In this document: in pieces, positions 6,281 through 12,442 of the stretch | How the letters are laid out: the number at the start of each line of letters is the position of its first letter | How positions within the stretch are numbered: position 1 is the first letter of the stretch | Source of the DNA: JBDRGD01 sp043818095 | GTDB taxonomy: Bacteria; Chloroflexota; Dehalococcoidia; Dehalococcoidales; RBG-16-60-22 | Assembly: GCA_043818095.1 (NCBI GenBank) | Contig: JBDRGD010000036.1 | Location: forward strand, 1-12,442 | Reading direction: 5' to 3' | Length of the DNA stretch: 12,442 bases | The notes under the pieces: generated by a model | What the model was told of the DNA's origin: nothing | The model's input: only the letters and a program-made list of their open reading frames with translations | The model's database searches: none | Position numbers and translations under genes: made by a program

Positions 6281-8062
6281 ATGTGTGGCATCGTCGGTTA
6301 TACCGGGAAGAGACAGGCGCAACCCATCCTGCTGAACTGTCTCGCCCACCTGGAATACCGCGGTTACGATTCCTGCGGAATCGCCGTCGCTGATAGCTCT
6401 TTGAGCGTCTTCAAGGACGTACTCCGGGTGAAGGAAATCGCGCAGGTCGCCCCCAGGCTTTCCGGTGTCACCGGCATCGGGCATACCCGCTGGGCGACGC
6501 ACGGAGAGCCGTCTAAAATCAATGCCCACCCCCACTGCGACTGCGCGGGAAAAATCGCCGTAGTGCATAACGGGATTATCAATAATTTCAGCGAGCTGAA
6601 GCAGCGGCTCATCAGCGAGGGGCACAAGATTGTCTCCCAGACGGACAGCGAGGTCATCCCCCACCTGGTCGAGCAGTATTTCCACGGCGACCTGGAGGAG
6701 GCGGTGGCACATGCCCTGGAGGACCTTGAGGGTTCTTACGCCATTATCGTCATGATGGCGGGCGAGCCCCGTCTGGTGGCGGCGCGCAAGGACAGCCCCC
6801 TGATTATCGGCGTCGGCGACCAGGAGAATTTCCTGGGCTCGGACGTGCCGGCGGTGCTGGACTATACCAACCGCGTCATCTACCTGGAGGATGAGGACCT
6901 GGCGGTGCTGACCACGGACGAGGTGTCCGTCCGGCATCGCGGCCGGAAAGTGAAGCGGGAGCAGCAGCAGGTCTCCTGGACGGTGGAGGACGCGCGGAAG
7001 GGCGGCTACGAGCACTTCATGCTCAAGGAAATCCACGAGCAGCCCAAGGTCATCCGGGAGACCCTGGCGGAGTACATCGCGCTGGGAGAGCCGGAGGAAA
7101 GTTTTACGGCAGCGGACGGCACCATCGGGGGCCTGCGCCTGGTCGCCTGCGGCACGTCCTACCACGCGGCGATGATAGGCCGGTATCTCATCGAAGAGCT
7201 TGTCCGGGTCCCCGTCCGGGTGGAAATCGCCTCCGAGTTCTGCTATTCGGGGCAGGTCGCCTCCGGGGAACGGGCGATTGTCATTACCCAGTCCGGAGAG
7301 ACCGCCGATGTCCTGAAGGCGGCGCGCCTGCTGCGGGACAAGGGCTGTCCGGTGACCGCCATCACCAACGTGGTGGGGAGCACCGTCAGCCGCCTGGCGA
7401 ATAATGTCATATACACGCGGGCGGGACCCGAAATCAGCGTCCCGGCGACGAAGACCTTCATGGCGCAGCTGATGGCGCTCTACTGGCTGGCGCTGCCCTT
7501 CGCCCGGATTGATAACCGGACCCAGGACAGCCTTATCATGGAGCTGCGGCAGCTGCCCGAGAAGGTGCAACAGGTGCTGGACAACCATGCGCCAATTATC
7601 GAGTGCGCCCGGGAGCTGGCGAAGGCGGAAAACGTCTTTTTCATCAGCCGCGGGATTAACTATCCCGTGGTGCTGGAGGGCGCCCTCAAGTTAAAAGAGA
7701 TATCCTATCTCCACGCGGAGGGTTACGCCGCCGGCGAACTGAAGCACGGCCCCTTCGCTCTGCTGGGAACGCCGACGCCCGTAGTGGCGGTGGTGGGCAA
7801 AGACAATACCTACGACGCCATGCTGGCGAGCATCAAGGAAGTGAAAGCCCGCAAGTCACCGGTCATCGCCGTCGTCCCGGAGGACGATACCGGAGTGGCG
7901 GAACTGGTGGACACGGTGCTTTACGTGCCGCCAATACCGCCGGTGCTTTCCCCCGTGGTGAATACCGTGGTCCTGCAGCTGCTGGCGTATTATACCGCCC
8001 GCGAGAGGGGCTGCCCCATCGACTTTCCCCGCAACCTGGCGAAAAGCGTTACCGTGGAGTAG
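6281..8062 (+). CDS. glmS: Glutamine--fructose-6-phosphate aminotransferase (isomerizing) GlmS
   Basis: 593 aa, normal for GlmS, which makes glucosamine-6-phosphate from fructose-6-phosphate and glutamine, the entry to UDP-GlcNAc. The N-terminal class II glutaminase starts with MCGIVGYTG, C2 being the nucleophile exposed after Met removal, followed by TRWATHG (69-75) and HNGIINN (96-102). The two SIS isomerase domains show CGTSYHA (290-296), SEFCYSG (318-324), TQSGETAD (336-343), the PATKTF loop (388-393) and HAEGYAAGELKHGP (478-491). The C-terminus ends in the conserved LAKSVTVE. The ATG is preceded by TAAGGA (6265-6270), spaced 10 nt. Only 20 nt separate it from paralogue B, so it closes the four-gene operon although it catalyses the first step. 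No glmS ribozyme is possible in the 20-nt gap. Confidence 0.97.
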   Translation: MCGIVGYTGKRQAQPILLNCLAHLEYRGYDSCGIAVADSSLSVFKDVLRVKEIAQVAPRLSGVTGIGHTRWATHGEPSKINAHPHCDCAGKIAVVHNGIINNFSELKQRLISEGHKIVSQTDSEVIPHLVEQYFHGDLEEAVAHALEDLEGSYAIIVMMAGEPRLVAARKDSPLIIGVGDQENFLGSDVPAVLDYTNRVIYLEDEDLAVLTTDEVSVRHRGRKVKREQQQVSWTVEDARKGGYEHFMLKEIHEQPKVIRETLAEYIALGEPEESFTAADGTIGGLRLVACGTSYHAAMIGRYLIEELVRVPVRVEIASEFCYSGQVASGERAIVITQSGETADVLKAARLLRDKGCPVTAITNVVGSTVSRLANNVIYTRAGPEISVPATKTFMAQLMALYWLALPFARIDNRTQDSLIMELRQLPEKVQQVLDNHAPIIECARELAKAENVFFISRGINYPVVLEGALKLKEISYLHAEGYAAGELKHGPFALLGTPTPVVAVVGKDNTYDAMLASIKEVKARKSPVIAVVPEDDTGVAELVDTVLYVPPIPPVLSPVVNTVVLQLLAYYTARERGCPIDFPRNLAKSVTVE

Positions 8063-8071
8063 CTCCTACGG
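8052..8071 (+). other. Hairpin over the glmS stop codon
   Basis: CCGT-GGAG (8052-8059) pairs with CTCC-ACGG (8063-8066, 8068-8071) with one bulged T at 8067. The loop is exactly the stop codon TAG (8060-8062). No T-tract follows directly (the nearest is TTTTT at 8102-8106), so it is not a standard intrinsic terminator. It may mark or protect the operon's 3' end, or be chance. Confidence 0.35.
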
Positions 8072-8136
8072 GGCGAACACGACGCATCAGTCCGTGCTAA
8101 ATTTTTCAGATATCCGGGAAAGGTGGTGAGGTTTCC

Positions 8137-8403
8137 ATGGAAAGCCGGATGCCGGAGGTAATCGCCGAGGTAATCTCACAGAAGGGCACGTGTGAAGCGG
8201 GGCACCGGGTGGGGGACCGCTTCGTGATCGGGCAGCAGACGCCGCCGGGGCTTTGTTCCTGGGCGTTCAGCGCGCTGTTTCCGTTAGCGGAGGTGCTCCA
8301 GTTCGGAGGCTCGTTCCCCTGGGAGAAAGACAGGGACCGGGCGACCGTCGCCTGCCCCGACCCGGACAATCCGGTGGTGTTCCGGCTGAAGCGTTCCGGG
8401 TGA
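8137..8403 (+). CDS. TIGR04076-like small protein of unknown function
   Basis: 88 aa. It matches my memory of TIGR04076, a family of 85-100 aa proteins with the pattern C-x-x-GH-x-VGD, then GLC-x-x-A, FGG-x-x-PW and CPDP-x-NPVVF. Here these are CEAGHRVGD (19-27), GLCSWAF (38-44), FGGSFPW (56-62) and ACPDPDNPVVF (72-82). Conserved C19, H23, C40 and C73 could bind metal or do redox chemistry; this is inference, and no function is established for the family as far as I know. It is cytoplasmic with no signal peptide. GGTGAGG (8125-8131) precedes ATG 8137 by 5 nt, which favours it over the in-frame ATG 8149. It lies 74 nt after glmS and 116 nt before the AOR gene. Its leader shares a 12-nt word with the AOR leader. 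Confidence 0.72.
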   Translation: MESRMPEVIAEVISQKGTCEAGHRVGDRFVIGQQTPPGLCSWAFSALFPLAEVLQFGGSFPWEKDRDRATVACPDPDNPVVFRLKRSG

Positions 8404-8418
8404 GGACGTGACCCGGCG

Positions 8419-8460
8419 TTGACAGGCCGCGACGGCTTAAATTAAGATTCCTTATATAAT
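8419..8460 (+). promoter_or_regulatory. Probable promoter upstream of the AOR gene
   Basis: A perfect -10 TATAAT occurs at 8455-8460 in an AT-rich patch (8436-8460) that stands out from the GC-rich surroundings. Transcription would start near 8467, giving a leader of about 53 nt. A perfect TTGACA lies at 8419-8424, but 30 nt from the -10, too far for one sigma-70 promoter; at 17 nt from it only TTAAGA is found. The -10 may work with an activator, or the TTGACA may belong to another, weaker promoter. Confidence 0.45.
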
Positions 8461-8488
8461 CTTTCGGGGCTGAGCAACAAAGTAAAAG

Positions 8489-8502
8489 CCGGAGAAATCC
8501 GG
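8489..8502 (+). other. GNRA hairpin in the AOR 5' leader
   Basis: CCGGA (8489-8493), the tetraloop GAAA (8494-8497) and TCCGG (8498-8502) form a perfect 5-bp hairpin. It ends inside the purine-rich ribosome site GGGAAAGGG (8501-8509) that serves the ATG at 8520. It could modulate access to that site. It is small and could be chance; no known riboswitch was recognised in this 53-nt leader. Confidence 0.4.
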
Positions 8503-8519
8503 GAAAGGGTGTTGGTCTG

Positions 8520-10395
8520 ATGGCAAAAAAGCAGATTTTCGGGTATGCGGGAAAAATCCTCAGGGTCGACCTCACTAACGAGCGGTTGACCGATGAGACT
8601 CTTGATGAAGCCGCCCTGAAGAAATGGGTCGGCGGGGCGGGGCTGGGCGCCAGGTATCTTTACGACGAGGTGCCGCCGGGAACGGAGTGGGACGACCCCG
8701 CCAACCGCCTTATCATCGCCAGCGGTCCCCTGGGCGGGACCCGGGCGCCGGGTTCTGGCACTATCTCCATCACCACCAAGGGTACGCTGACCGGGGGGCG
8801 CCGTGTCCTCCCAGGCGAACGGCTTCATGGGCGCCTACATGAAGTTGTCCGGCTATGACGCCATCGTCATCGAAGGGGCCGCGAAGGACTGGAAGTATCT
8901 TTACCTGCATGACGGCATGGCGGAGCTCCGTGACGCCCGGCACCTGCTGGGGAAGGACACCTGGAAGATGGAAGATGCCATCAAGCAGGAACTGGGCTTC
9001 ACAGAGAAGGAGATGAGCGTCTTCGGCATCGGTCCCGCCGGGGAAAACCTGGTGAAATTCGCCGGCATTTTCGGGGACCGGGACCACGTGGCGGGTCATA
9101 ACGGGACGGGAGCGGTGATGGGCGCCAAGAAGCTCAAGGCTTTCTGCGCGGTGCGAAAGGGTGAGCCGGTCCCGGTGAAGGACCCGGAGGCTTTGTCCAG
9201 GGCGACGGATGCCCTGTGGGCGGCCATCCAGGCTTTTCCCATGTCTAAGCGCCTTTTCGACTGGGGCACCGGCGGGGATTACGAGACGGGGGAAGTGCGC
9301 CTGAAAGTGGGCACGCTGCCCGTGAAAAACTATACGACCAATGTTTACCCCGAGTCCAATCTGATGACCAATCAGTGGGTCCGCGAGCACTACAAGTCGA
9401 AGTTGAATCCCTGCTGGGCGTGCCGCCAGCACCATTGCCACCTGATTACGATAACCGAAGGCAGGCACAAGGGGCTCCTGGTGGAGGAGCCCGAGTACGA
9501 GATGTACGCCGCCTGGGGGCCGCTGGTCGGCAACACGGACCCCGCCGAGGCGCTTTTCCTGGCAAACCTGCTTACTCTCCTGGGGCTTGAGGGCAACGAA
9601 GCCGGGTTCCTCGTGTCCATGCTCATCGAGCTTTACGAGAAGGGCGTCCTGACGAAGGACGACACGGACGGACTCGAACTGACGTGGGGGAACGCCGCCG
9701 CGATAGAGACCCTTTTACGGAGGATTGCCAACCGCGAAGGCGCCTTCGCCGATATGCTGGCGGAGGGCACCAAGCATGCCGCGGAGGAGCTGGGTCCGGC
9801 GGCGCTGGAACGCGGCATCTATGCCATGAAGGGGCACTCGCCCCGCGGGCATGACCACCGGGCGATGTGGCGGGAGATGTTTGATACCGCTGTCTCCGAT
9901 ATCGGGACTTATGCCGCCGGTTACCTGGGTCCCCCGGACCCGGACACTCACAGCATCAAAGACCCCTTCTCGCCGGAAGATGTTGCGGCGAATACCGCGC
10001 TGGCCAAGGGGCGGCGGCAGTTCGAGGACTGCCTGGGGACCTGCGTTTTCTGCACGCGGCAGCAGCTGCACCTGCTGCTGGACGTTTTCAACGCCGTGAC
10101 CGGCTGGGGCTTTACCGCCCGGGACGTCCAGGGCGTGGGCATCCGGCTGACCAACCTTTACCGCGCTTTCAACCTGAGGAACGGCATCGGCGTCGACCTC
10201 GAACAGCCCTCGCCGCGCTGGGCGTCCCCGCCGGTGGACGGCCCCGTGAAGGGGGTCAGCGTCATGCCACATTGGGAAACCATGCTGGACCGGTATTACC
10301 AGTTGATGGGCTGGGACCGGAAGACGGGGAGGCCGCTGCCGGAGACCCTGAAAGCCCTGGGACTGGAGGATGTCGTCCCGGACCTCTGGAAGTAA
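8520..10395 (+). CDS. Tungsten-type aldehyde:ferredoxin oxidoreductase (AOR family), with an apparent frameshift
   Basis: AOR-family enzymes oxidise aldehydes to carboxylic acids in the cytoplasm with a tungsten bis-pterin and a [4Fe-4S] cluster, reducing ferredoxin. The first frame (8520-8858) encodes the AOR N-terminus; the second (in frame from 8803 to 10395) gives the rest. They meet at GGGGGG (8793-8798): removing one G restores TLTGGAVSSQANGFMGAY, the expected family sequence, and a protein of 624 aa, normal length. In restored numbering: SGYDAIVIEG (110-119), GPAGENL (171-177), GHNGTGAVMGAKKLKAF (192-208), cluster cysteines CX2CX4C (C298, C301, C306), a further Cys group (C504, C508, C511) and a WDRKTGRPLPETLKALGL tail (598-615). 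The ATG has GGGAAAGGG about 10 nt upstream. Whether the extra G is a sequencing error, a real mutation or rescued by slippage is not decidable here. The substrate is unknown. Confidence 0.88.
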
Positions 10396-10444
10396 GTCGT
10401 GGTGCCGCGCGAAACCGGAAAACCAGGCTGAGGAGGCAAGCGTC

Positions 10445-10945
10445 ATGACCACAGTGAGTTCCGCTCCCAAGGCGCGCCGGATCGTGGACGAGCTGAAGAA
10501 GTGCGGGATTACCCACTTCATCTATCTCCCGGATGACGGCACGCGGGCGATTATTGACTTCGTGCAGAGCGACGGGGAGATGGTAATGATTCCGGTGTGC
10601 CGGGAGGGTGAGGCTTTCGCCATCGCGGCGGGGCTGATTACCGGCGGGAAACGCCCCGTCGTCCACATTCAGAATACCGGCTTTCTGGAATCGGGCGATT
10701 CCATCAGCGGGATTATCATCTCGACAAAACAACCCCTGCTCTTTCTCGTGGGCTACCGGGGCTGGCAGAAGACTCCGCCGTACCGGGACCCCGCGGCGAT
10801 TTACCTGGAGCCGGTGCTCAAGGCGTGGGGTATCGAGTATCATATCGTGGAGACCGCGGCCGATGCCGGGAAGATTGCCGGGGCCTACCGGAAGACTCAG
10901 GACGAGTCCCGTCCGGTTGCGCTGCTGATTACCAGGGAGGAGTGA
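10445..10945 (+). CDS. TPP-dependent decarboxylase, alpha subunit (PYR domain; sulfopyruvate/phosphonopyruvate decarboxylase-like)
   Basis: 166 aa, a single pyrimidine-binding (PYR) domain of a TPP enzyme split into two chains, as in the ComD/ComE sulfopyruvate decarboxylase. Visible marks are THFIYLPDDG (23-32), CREGEAFAIAAGL (52-64), which holds the glutamate that activates the thiamine ring (E54 or E56), and HIQNTGFLESG (74-84). It would form the active site together with the next gene's product. ATG 10445 has an excellent AGGAGG (10431-10436) 8 nt upstream; the frame stays open upstream to 10370 but that part overlaps the AOR end and lacks family sequence. The gene follows AOR by 49 nt with no promoter or terminator seen, suggesting one transcript. 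The substrate (sulfo-, phosphono- or another 2-oxoacid) is not determined. Confidence 0.83.
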   Translation: MTTVSSAPKARRIVDELKKCGITHFIYLPDDGTRAIIDFVQSDGEMVMIPVCREGEAFAIAAGLITGGKRPVVHIQNTGFLESGDSISGIIISTKQPLLFLVGYRGWQKTPPYRDPAAIYLEPVLKAWGIEYHIVETAADAGKIAGAYRKTQDESRPVALLITREE

Positions 10946-10950
10946 AGACC

Positions 10951-11520
10951 GTGATTTCAGAAAAAGACGCCATCGCCGAAATTGTCAAACATCGGGGCGA
11001 CAGCGCCATCATCTACACCATGACCGCCGCGGCGCAGTGGCCCGAGAACACCACCGGACAGCCGGAGCTTTCTTTTATCGGTTCTCTGGGGAAGTCCTTT
11101 TCCTTCGGGCTGGGGCTGGCCCTCGCCCTGCCGCAGAAGAGGGTTACCGTCGTGGATGGTGACGGCAGCCTGCTGATGAGCCTGGGCGCACTGACGACCA
11201 TCGCCAATATGTCGCCGCCGAACCTGGTGCTGATTTTCTTTGAGAATACGGTCTGGGAAACGACCGGGGGACAGGCGCTGCCGGGGGCGGGGAAGGTAGA
11301 CCTCGTGGGCATGGCGCGGGCGGCCGGAATCCAGAATGCCTGGGAGTTCGATGACGTTGACGCTTTCCGGGAGCAGGTGGCGGGTATCCTGGCCGGCGCT
11401 GGCCCCCTTTTCGTCTCTTTGAAAGTGGCGCCGGGTGGGAAAAGACGCCCGATACGCTGGTTACTGCCGGCGTCCCTGCCCCTCTTCAAAGCCGCCCTGG
11501 AAAAATCACTCGCGTCGTAG
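10951..11520 (+). CDS. TPP-dependent decarboxylase, beta subunit (PP domain; ComE / phosphonopyruvate decarboxylase-like)
   Basis: 189 aa, the diphosphate-binding half of the split TPP enzyme. The TPP/Mg motif starts at GDGSLLM (70-76) and ends near ENT (98-100), where many relatives have NN or DN; N99 is the candidate metal ligand. FIGSLGKSFSFGLGLALA (42-59) is the usual glycine-rich segment before it. The last about 30 residues are basic then hydrophobic (GGKRRPIRWLLP, 162-173). The partner is the preceding alpha subunit, whose stop (10943-10945) overlaps an in-frame GTG at 10942. I prefer GTG 10951, because AGGGAGG (10934-10940) is 10 nt from it but only 1 nt from 10942; either is possible. 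The product should be an aldehyde, a natural substrate for the AOR two genes upstream. Confidence 0.83.
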   Translation: MISEKDAIAEIVKHRGDSAIIYTMTAAAQWPENTTGQPELSFIGSLGKSFSFGLGLALALPQKRVTVVDGDGSLLMSLGALTTIANMSPPNLVLIFFENTVWETTGGQALPGAGKVDLVGMARAAGIQNAWEFDDVDAFREQVAGILAGAGPLFVSLKVAPGGKRRPIRWLLPASLPLFKAALEKSLAS

Positions 11521-11522
11521 GT

Positions 11523-11550
11523 ATCCTCGCCCGCAAGTCCGGTCGGGGAT
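11523..11550 (+). other. Stable hairpin between the decarboxylase beta gene and the DUF6282 gene
   Basis: ATCCTCG (11523-11529) pairs with CGGGGAT (11544-11550, one T-G wobble). After a C/T mismatch, CCG (11531-11533) pairs with CGG (11540-11542) around a 6-nt loop. It begins 3 nt after the upstream stop and ends just before the purine tract GGGGGGATAAA (11551-11561) that serves the next ATG. No T-tract follows, so it is not an intrinsic terminator. It may act in RNA processing or set relative expression of the two genes. Confidence 0.4.
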
Positions 11551-11561
11551 GGGGGGATAAA

Positions 11562-12442
11562 ATGATGCCGGAAATATCGCGACCTGATGCCGTGACCCCG
11601 GAAGGTCTTTCCCCGCCGGACCGGCTGCTCCGGGGCGCTATCGATTGCCACGTGCATATCGGGCCGGAGCCTTTCAGCGAGCGGCGTATGGACGCCCTGG
11701 CGCTGGCCCTGGAAGCGCGGAAAATGGGGATGCGCGCCATTGTCGCCAAGACCCACCACTATAATACCGCCCCCCTGGCCAGCCTGGTGAACCGGCTGGT
11801 CCCGGACTTCCTGCTCGTGGGCAGCCTGGCGCTGAACGGCGCGACCGGTGGTCTGGACCCGGAGGTCGTGGATGCGGCGGTAGAGTCCGGCGCCCGGGTT
11901 ATCTGGATGCCGACCTACGCCTCGACCGTCGATTCCCAGAGGCGCTCCGAGGGCGGGTTCTACCCGGTGAAGACCACGCCCAACGTGCCCATTCGCCCGA
12001 TATCCCTGATAACGCCGGACGGCAAGCTGGTGCCGGCGATGGCGCCTATCCTGGAAAGCATGAAAAGAGGGCGCGCCGTGCTGGCGACCGGTCACATCTC
12101 CGTGCCGGAGATATATGCCGTGGTGACCGCCGCCCGGAAGCAGGACATCCCGGTGATTGTGACCCATCCGCTCGGTGACGCCACCGGCAGCCACCTTACC
12201 CTGGAGCAGCAGCGGGAGCTGGCGGGCCAGGGCGCTTACCTGGAATATACCTTCGTCCCCTGCATGCCGTCGCCGAAGCCCCTGAGCCCGGCAGTCATCG
12301 TGGAGCACGTGAAAGCCCTGGGGGTGGCGCACTGCATCCTGACCACCGATTTCGGGCAGGCGCAAAACCCGCCCCCGCCGGAAGGTTTCCGCCTGATGCT
12401 GGCCACCATGCTCCGCCACGGTTTTTCCGAGCAGGAGCTGGC
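11562..12442 (+). CDS. DUF6282-like metal-dependent hydrolase (amidohydrolase superfamily), N-terminal part
   Basis: Open from ATG 11562 to the window end: 293 codons, incomplete at the 3' end. It has the layout of a TIM-barrel metal-dependent hydrolase: DCHVHIGP with HxH (H30, H32), KTHHYNT (63-69), TGHIS (176-180), VTHPLGD (200-206) and TTDFGQ (261-266) with D263 as the expected last metal ligand. I recognise this as close to DUF6282, whose substrates are not established to my knowledge. It probably opens an amide, ester or lactone bond or decarboxylates; this is inference. Two ATGs stand together (11562, 11565) after the purine tract GGGGGGATAAA; I took the first. It follows the decarboxylase genes by 41 nt and is likely in the same transcript, pointing to a shared pathway. 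Confidence 0.75.
   Translation, partial: MMPEISRPDAVTPEGLSPPDRLLRGAIDCHVHIGPEPFSERRMDALALALEARKMGMRAIVAKTHHYNTAPLASLVNRLVPDFLLVGSLALNGATGGLDPEVVDAAVESGARVIWMPTYASTVDSQRRSEGGFYPVKTTPNVPIRPISLITPDGKLVPAMAPILESMKRGRAVLATGHISVPEIYAVVTAARKQDIPVIVTHPLGDATGSHLTLEQQRELAGQGAYLEYTFVPCMPSPKPLSPAVIVEHVKALGVAHCILTTDFGQAQNPPPPEGFRLMLATMLRHGFSEQEL

Noticed and set aside
6257..7588. Long minus-strand reading frame (443 codons) opposite glmS
   Set aside because: It is the complement of an unmistakable GlmS coding region and has no recognisable motif of its own.
8461..8519. Molybdenum/tungsten cofactor riboswitch or TPP-like element (contains GGGGCTGAG) ahead of AOR
   Set aside because: The predicted leader is only about 53 nt, and apart from one 5-bp GNRA hairpin none of the helices or conserved blocks of such riboswitches are present.
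8785..8810. Programmed -1 frameshifting on the G run of the AOR gene
   Set aside because: The second frame is reached by a +1 shift, not -1, and no stimulatory structure or slippery heptamer in the correct frame was seen.
11013..12419. Long minus-strand reading frame (468 codons)
   Set aside because: It is antisense to the decarboxylase beta subunit and DUF6282 genes, both of which show clear family motifs; its translation is low-complexity and rich in His, Arg and Gly, typical of a high-GC shadow frame.

Overview
The window is GC-rich, densely coding bacterial DNA, and every gene lies on the + strand. Several features point to a strict anaerobe: the short form of ThiC, a tungsten-type aldehyde:ferredoxin oxidoreductase (AOR) and split thiamine-diphosphate (TPP) decarboxylase subunits. 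Two sugar-nucleotidyltransferases of the archaeal GlmU-like type sit between a phosphohexomutase and GlmS. From memory, this order resembles Dehalococcoidia (Chloroflexota). The promoters are ordinary sigma-70 type, so the organism is a bacterium. The taxonomic placement is inference.

Region 1 (1-2495) concerns thiamine. It opens with the C-terminal end of an MTH1187/DUF77-type thiamine-binding protein, followed 7 nt later by a metallo-beta-lactamase-fold hydrolase. A new promoter (1013-1041, extended -10) then drives a TPP riboswitch (1056-1140), a candidate attenuator hairpin with a T-rich tail (1150-1189), and thiC. ThiC is followed by an inverted repeat plus T-tract that looks like an intrinsic terminator (2478-2534).

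Region 2 (2538-8062) is a four-gene amino-sugar operon: glmM-like mutase, glmU-like A, glmU-like B and glmS. Together they supply every step from fructose-6-phosphate to UDP-GlcNAc. The promoter (TTGACA, 16 nt, TAGAAT) lies so close to the first ATG that the mRNA should be leaderless or nearly so. The two GlmU-like proteins are tandem paralogues, and only the first keeps the acetyltransferase catalytic residues.

Region 3 (8137-12442) begins with a small TIGR04076-like protein of unknown function. A strong -10 box precedes an AOR gene that is broken by one extra G in a run of six G (8793-8798). Two adjacent genes for the separate PYR and PP halves of a TPP-dependent decarboxylase (sulfopyruvate/phosphonopyruvate decarboxylase-like) follow, and then a DUF6282-like metal-dependent hydrolase cut by the window end. 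A coherent reading is a catabolic module in which the hydrolase feeds or trims a substrate, the TPP enzyme decarboxylates a 2-oxoacid to an aldehyde, and AOR oxidises the aldehyde to an acid while reducing ferredoxin. The substrate cannot be read from the sequence. No transposons, CRISPR arrays, tRNA or rRNA genes were seen.
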